From assembly GCA_033764095.1 (NCBI GenBank), contig JANRJF010000254.1:1-64000 (forward strand): 64,000 nucleotides of DNA, in the 5' to 3' direction. The position numbers were made by a program, and so were the translations under genes. Origin of the DNA: JBDTMT01 sp033764095 (GTDB taxonomy: Bacteria > Desulfobacterota > Binatia > HRBIN30 > CADEER01). Within the stretch, counting starts at the first letter, position 1, and every line of letters begins with the position of its first letter. Below, in pieces: positions 61,778-64,000 of the stretch. The notes beneath the pieces were generated by a model, which was not told the DNA's origin, did not search any database, and saw only the letters and a list, made by a program, of their open reading frames with translations.

Positions 61778-63049
61778 ATGCGTACGGTCAATGCCAAGGG
61801 GAGCGCCACGCGGTTGTCCGCGGCGGTTCTGGCGGCATCGCTGATCCTCGTCGGCTGGTCGGCTGGCGCGTCGGCGCAGGTGTCCCGGTCGGATCGGGCT
61901 GCCGGCTACGTCGTGCTGCCGAAAGTCATCGTTCACACGACGGGCGGTGATCCGGCAGTGCCGGTGGGCGGCGTCGCCACCGACACGCTGATTCAGATGA
62001 CGAACACGAACCAGGCGTCGGCGATCACGGTCGACTGCTGGTGGGTGAACGCCAACCGCCACTGCGGATCGGACGCTGGTCCTATCTGCCAGACCAATGC
62101 CGACTGCGCTCCTGGGCTCCAGTGCGTGCAGGGGTGGGCGGTGCTCGACTTCCAGGTGACGCTGTCGCCAGGGCAGCCGATCGGCTTCCTGGCTTCGACG
62201 GAGCTCAATCCGCTCCCGTGCGATCCGACCTTCCCGGGACCGGGATGCCTCGGCAACGCGGGCGGCGCGGTCCGTCCGGTGCCGGAGGATCCGTTCCAGG
62301 GTGAGCTGAAGTGCGTCCAGGTGGACGAGAATGACATTCCGGTGGCGGAGAACGACCTCAAGATCGAGGCGACCGTCATCTCGACGACCGCCGGGGCGCC
62401 GGGGACTGCAACGACAGCAGCGTCCTACAACGGCGTGGGTTTCGAGGCCCTGGAAGAGGGCACGGGCGGGGTCGACGACCCGCTGTGCCTGGGTGGGCTG
62501 CCGATGGGAACGCCCCAGGGCGTGGAGTGCGCCGCCGAGTATGCACCGTGCCCGAACGTGCTCCACGTGGAGCACTTCTTCGACGGCGCCGTGACGGAGT
62601 TGGGCAGCACGGTGACCACCGACCTGACGCTGGTGCCGTGCAGTGAGAACCTGGGAGAGCCGGCTGAGCAACTCGACCTCCGCGTCACGGCGCAGATGCT
62701 GGTGTACAACGAGTTCGAGCAGCGGTTCTCGACCAACAGTGTCGTGAATTGCTACCAGGCGACGCAGCTGTCGGACATCGACACGCAGCCGGGACCGGCA
62801 GGTAACCCGTACTCGATCTTCTCGGTTGGTGTTGAAGGAACGATCACGGGTCAGACGCGCATTCGCGGTGTCAGCGGTCCGCAGGGTCCGCTGGGTTACG
62901 GTCTGATCGGCGTGGCCTGCGAGGATCACAGCGTGGGCGGTGGCTCGGTGGTTGCCACCACGGCGTTCAACCTGCAGTCGGTTGGCTTCCGCGAGGGCGG
63001 CGACGCAGTGTACCGGACGCAGTTCCCGCAGCAGCCTGTGGTTCCGTGA
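61778..63049 (+). CDS. Secreted protein of unknown function, paralog F
   Basis: 423 residues from ATG 61778, with GGGAAAGGAG 8 bp upstream; an earlier in-frame start (61733) would place 15 residues before the signal peptide. Signal peptide to about residue 33 (GASA). Ladder: YVVLPKVIV, TDTLIQMTNTNQ, DCWWVNANR, Cys-rich insert CGSDAGPICQTNADCAPG, DFQVTLSPGQP, FQGELKCVQVD, NDLKIEATV, PCPNVLHVEHFFDGA, LTLVPCSENL, TAQMLVYNEFEQRFSTNS, VNCYQA, SDIDTQPG, SIFSVGVEGTITGQTRIRGV. It is the closest match to A at 32484. It is the last gene of the array; a strong terminator starts 29 bp downstream. Confidence 0.85.
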   Translation: MRTVNAKGSATRLSAAVLAASLILVGWSAGASAQVSRSDRAAGYVVLPKVIVHTTGGDPAVPVGGVATDTLIQMTNTNQASAITVDCWWVNANRHCGSDAGPICQTNADCAPGLQCVQGWAVLDFQVTLSPGQPIGFLASTELNPLPCDPTFPGPGCLGNAGGAVRPVPEDPFQGELKCVQVDENDIPVAENDLKIEATVISTTAGAPGTATTAASYNGVGFEALEEGTGGVDDPLCLGGLPMGTPQGVECAAEYAPCPNVLHVEHFFDGAVTELGSTVTTDLTLVPCSENLGEPAEQLDLRVTAQMLVYNEFEQRFSTNSVVNCYQATQLSDIDTQPGPAGNPYSIFSVGVEGTITGQTRIRGVSGPQGPLGYGLIGVACEDHSVGGGSVVATTAFNLQSVGFREGGDAVYRTQFPQQPVVP

Positions 63050-63078
63050 TCTGTAGTTGAAGCGAGACCGACCGAAGA

Positions 63079-63112
63079 GGCCGGAGTGGGAACCCACTCC
63101 GGCCTTTTTTTT
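63079..63112 (+). terminator. Intrinsic terminator closing the secreted array
   Basis: A perfect 12-bp stem GGCCGGAGTGGG/CCCACTCCGGCC with an AA loop is followed by eight T. It ends the C-D-E-F unit 29 bp behind its last stop. Confidence 0.93.
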
Positions 63113-63166
63113 CCCAAGAGGCTCGGCTAAAGCCGAATTGGCGCACCGCAGGGTGCGAGGCACGCG

Positions 63167-63553
63167 ATGGCAGCGAAGCGAATCCTGGTCGTCGAGGACA
63201 ACTTGGACAATCGTCGTATCCTCGTCTACCGCCTCAAGCGGATCGGCGAGTTCGAGATCGTCGAAGCGAGCAACGGCGAGGAGGCGCTCACCATCGTGCA
63301 GACCCCACCGCCGCCCGATCTGATCTTCATGGACCTGAAAATGCCGGTCATGGATGGATGGGAGGCGACCAAGAAGATCCGTCAGCTCGAGTTCGGGAAG
63401 GGCATTCCGATCATCGCGTTGACCGCGCAGGCGATGGCGGGGGACGAGCAGAAGGCACTGGCTGCCGGCTGCGACGACTACCTGGCGAAACCGATCGTCG
63501 ATCTCAGTGTCGTGCGTACGAAGATGGAGCGTCTGCTGAGCCGAGTGCACTGA
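63167..63553 (+). CDS. Single-domain response regulator (receiver only)
   Basis: 128 residues from ATG 63167. CheY-like receiver: RILVVEDNLDNRR with the acidic pair (E10-D11), phospho-acceptor aspartate in LIFMDLKMPVMDGWEA (about D57), threonine in ALTAQAM (about T86) and the lysine in YLAKPI (about K109). No output domain is present. Such proteins act by protein-protein contact or as phospho-relays, as in DivK and CheY. It has its own start after the terminator, so it is probably transcribed separately from the secreted array. Confidence 0.92.
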   Translation: MAAKRILVVEDNLDNRRILVYRLKRIGEFEIVEASNGEEALTIVQTPPPPDLIFMDLKMPVMDGWEATKKIRQLEFGKGIPIIALTAQAMAGDEQKALAAGCDDYLAKPIVDLSVVRTKMERLLSRVH

Positions 63554-63649
63554 GGCGAGCCGCAGGGCGCGACTGGGCGGGGGCAGGAGCGGCGAGCGGG
63601 AGTTGGCTCGCGTGACAAGTTGTCCGGCGCTGACGGGCCGGATGACGCG

Positions 63650-64000
63650 ATGAGGAGATCTCGGCAGGCAGCGTCGGGTCGTTGGGCGTGGGTTGCGATC
63701 CCGCTGCTGGCGATCTGTGTGGGTGGCGGCCCGCTGCAAGCGGCCAGCGCGCTGTGCGAGGCGGGCGATGCGCGGACGCGGGTCGGGCTGGTGGTCGATG
63801 CCCTGTTCAGCGGCGGAGCCTGCGACGCGAACGGCGACGGCGGGACCTCGGCGGCCGACCTGACCGCGGCGTGGAGTGAGCCGGCAGCGACGCCGACGGC
63901 CACGCCGAGCGCCACAGGGCCGGCGACACTCACCGCGACGGCGACTGCCAGCGGGACGAGCCTGCCGGCGACGCCCGAGGCCACTGCCACGCCGACCGCT
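63650..64000 (+). CDS. Second Thr/Pro-rich dockerin-like secreted protein, cut by right edge
   Basis: 117 codons from ATG 63650 to the window edge without a stop. A signal peptide (WAWVAIPLLAICVGGGPLQAASA) is followed by one dockerin-type calcium loop CDANGDGGTSAADLTA (about 62-77) and the start of a Thr/Pro/Ala-rich tract (ATPTATPSATGPATLT). The domain order matches the protein at 54987, so the two bracket the four-gene secreted array. It has one visible complete loop where the other has two. Confidence 0.7.
   Translation, partial: MRRSRQAASGRWAWVAIPLLAICVGGGPLQAASALCEAGDARTRVGLVVDALFSGGACDANGDGGTSAADLTAAWSEPAATPTATPSATGPATLTATATASGTSLPATPEATATPTA

Overview
The window comes from a high-GC Gram-negative bacterium. 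It carries an LPS-export outer-membrane protein (LptD), several lipoproteins and secreted proteins with Sec signal peptides, and many acyl-CoA enzymes. Together with Thr/Pro-rich, dockerin-like secreted proteins and an LLM-type flavin oxidoreductase, this resembles deltaproteobacteria-like lineages such as Candidatus Binatota. That placement is inference; there is no rRNA or tRNA here to anchor it.

Layout. 1-1.8 kb: a polysaccharide deacetylase cut by the left edge, divergent from a GT-B type glycosyltransferase. 1.9-10 kb: an acyl-CoA catabolic island (LLM oxidoreductase, crotonase, TetR regulator, two SDRs, class III CoA-transferase, CaiC-like ligase, acyl-CoA dehydrogenase). Three of its promoter regions carry the same palindrome, CAAACG-NN-CGTTTG, which matches the published motif of the TetR-family fatty-acid regulator PsrA. 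10-19.3 kb: mixed housekeeping genes (secreted hydrolase, lipoprotein, NFACT-R protein, QueG, hydrolase, FUN14 protein, M3 peptidase, two KAS III proteins, RimI, an orphan histidine-kinase dimerisation domain). 19.5-32.4 kb: one long plus-strand block argS-SPOR-trpE-trpG-trpD-trpC-trpF-trpB-trpA-folC-lptD, with most junctions overlapping or a few bases apart. 32.5-35 kb: two paralogous secreted proteins of unknown function on the minus strand, divergent from an FG-GAP beta-propeller lipoprotein. 36.8-44.7 kb: an ABC exporter pair, a predicted aminopeptidase, an ABC-2 exporter, an alkyltransferase-like protein and a YciI protein. 44.8-50 kb: a DUF3187 protein, two tandem SDRs plus a MaoC hydratase (together the activities of a split multifunctional beta-oxidation enzyme), and an acyl-CoA synthetase. 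50-54.7 kb: a GT-C glycosyltransferase with a PA14-like tail, a metallophosphoesterase, a DprA-like protein and a small membrane protein. 55-64 kb: a Thr/Pro-rich dockerin-like protein, four more paralogs of the secreted family in tandem, a strong terminator, a single-domain response regulator, and the start of a second Thr/Pro-rich dockerin-like protein cut by the right edge.

The best candidate for an undescribed system is the six-member secreted family (labelled A to F here). All six have a signal peptide, five cysteines at equivalent positions and a shared motif ladder: FPKVV-like, DTIIQxTNT, HCFYVN, DFxLTLTxxQP, GELKCVQ, CPN, LTLVPC, NEFEQRFS, ECY, SDID. B resembles E and A resembles F in the same transcriptional order, so a two-gene module appears to have been duplicated. 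The four-gene array is bracketed by dockerin-like Thr/Pro-rich proteins, which points to an extracellular or cell-surface role; the function is unknown.

Three dispersed repeat families sit in the gaps between genes: CCACAGAG-type palindromes, GTGACCG heptamer arms, and AAAGGGGGG/KGG-type repeats. Several of them extend or interrupt coding sequences: the C-termini of QueG and RimI, and an internal stretch of TrpC.
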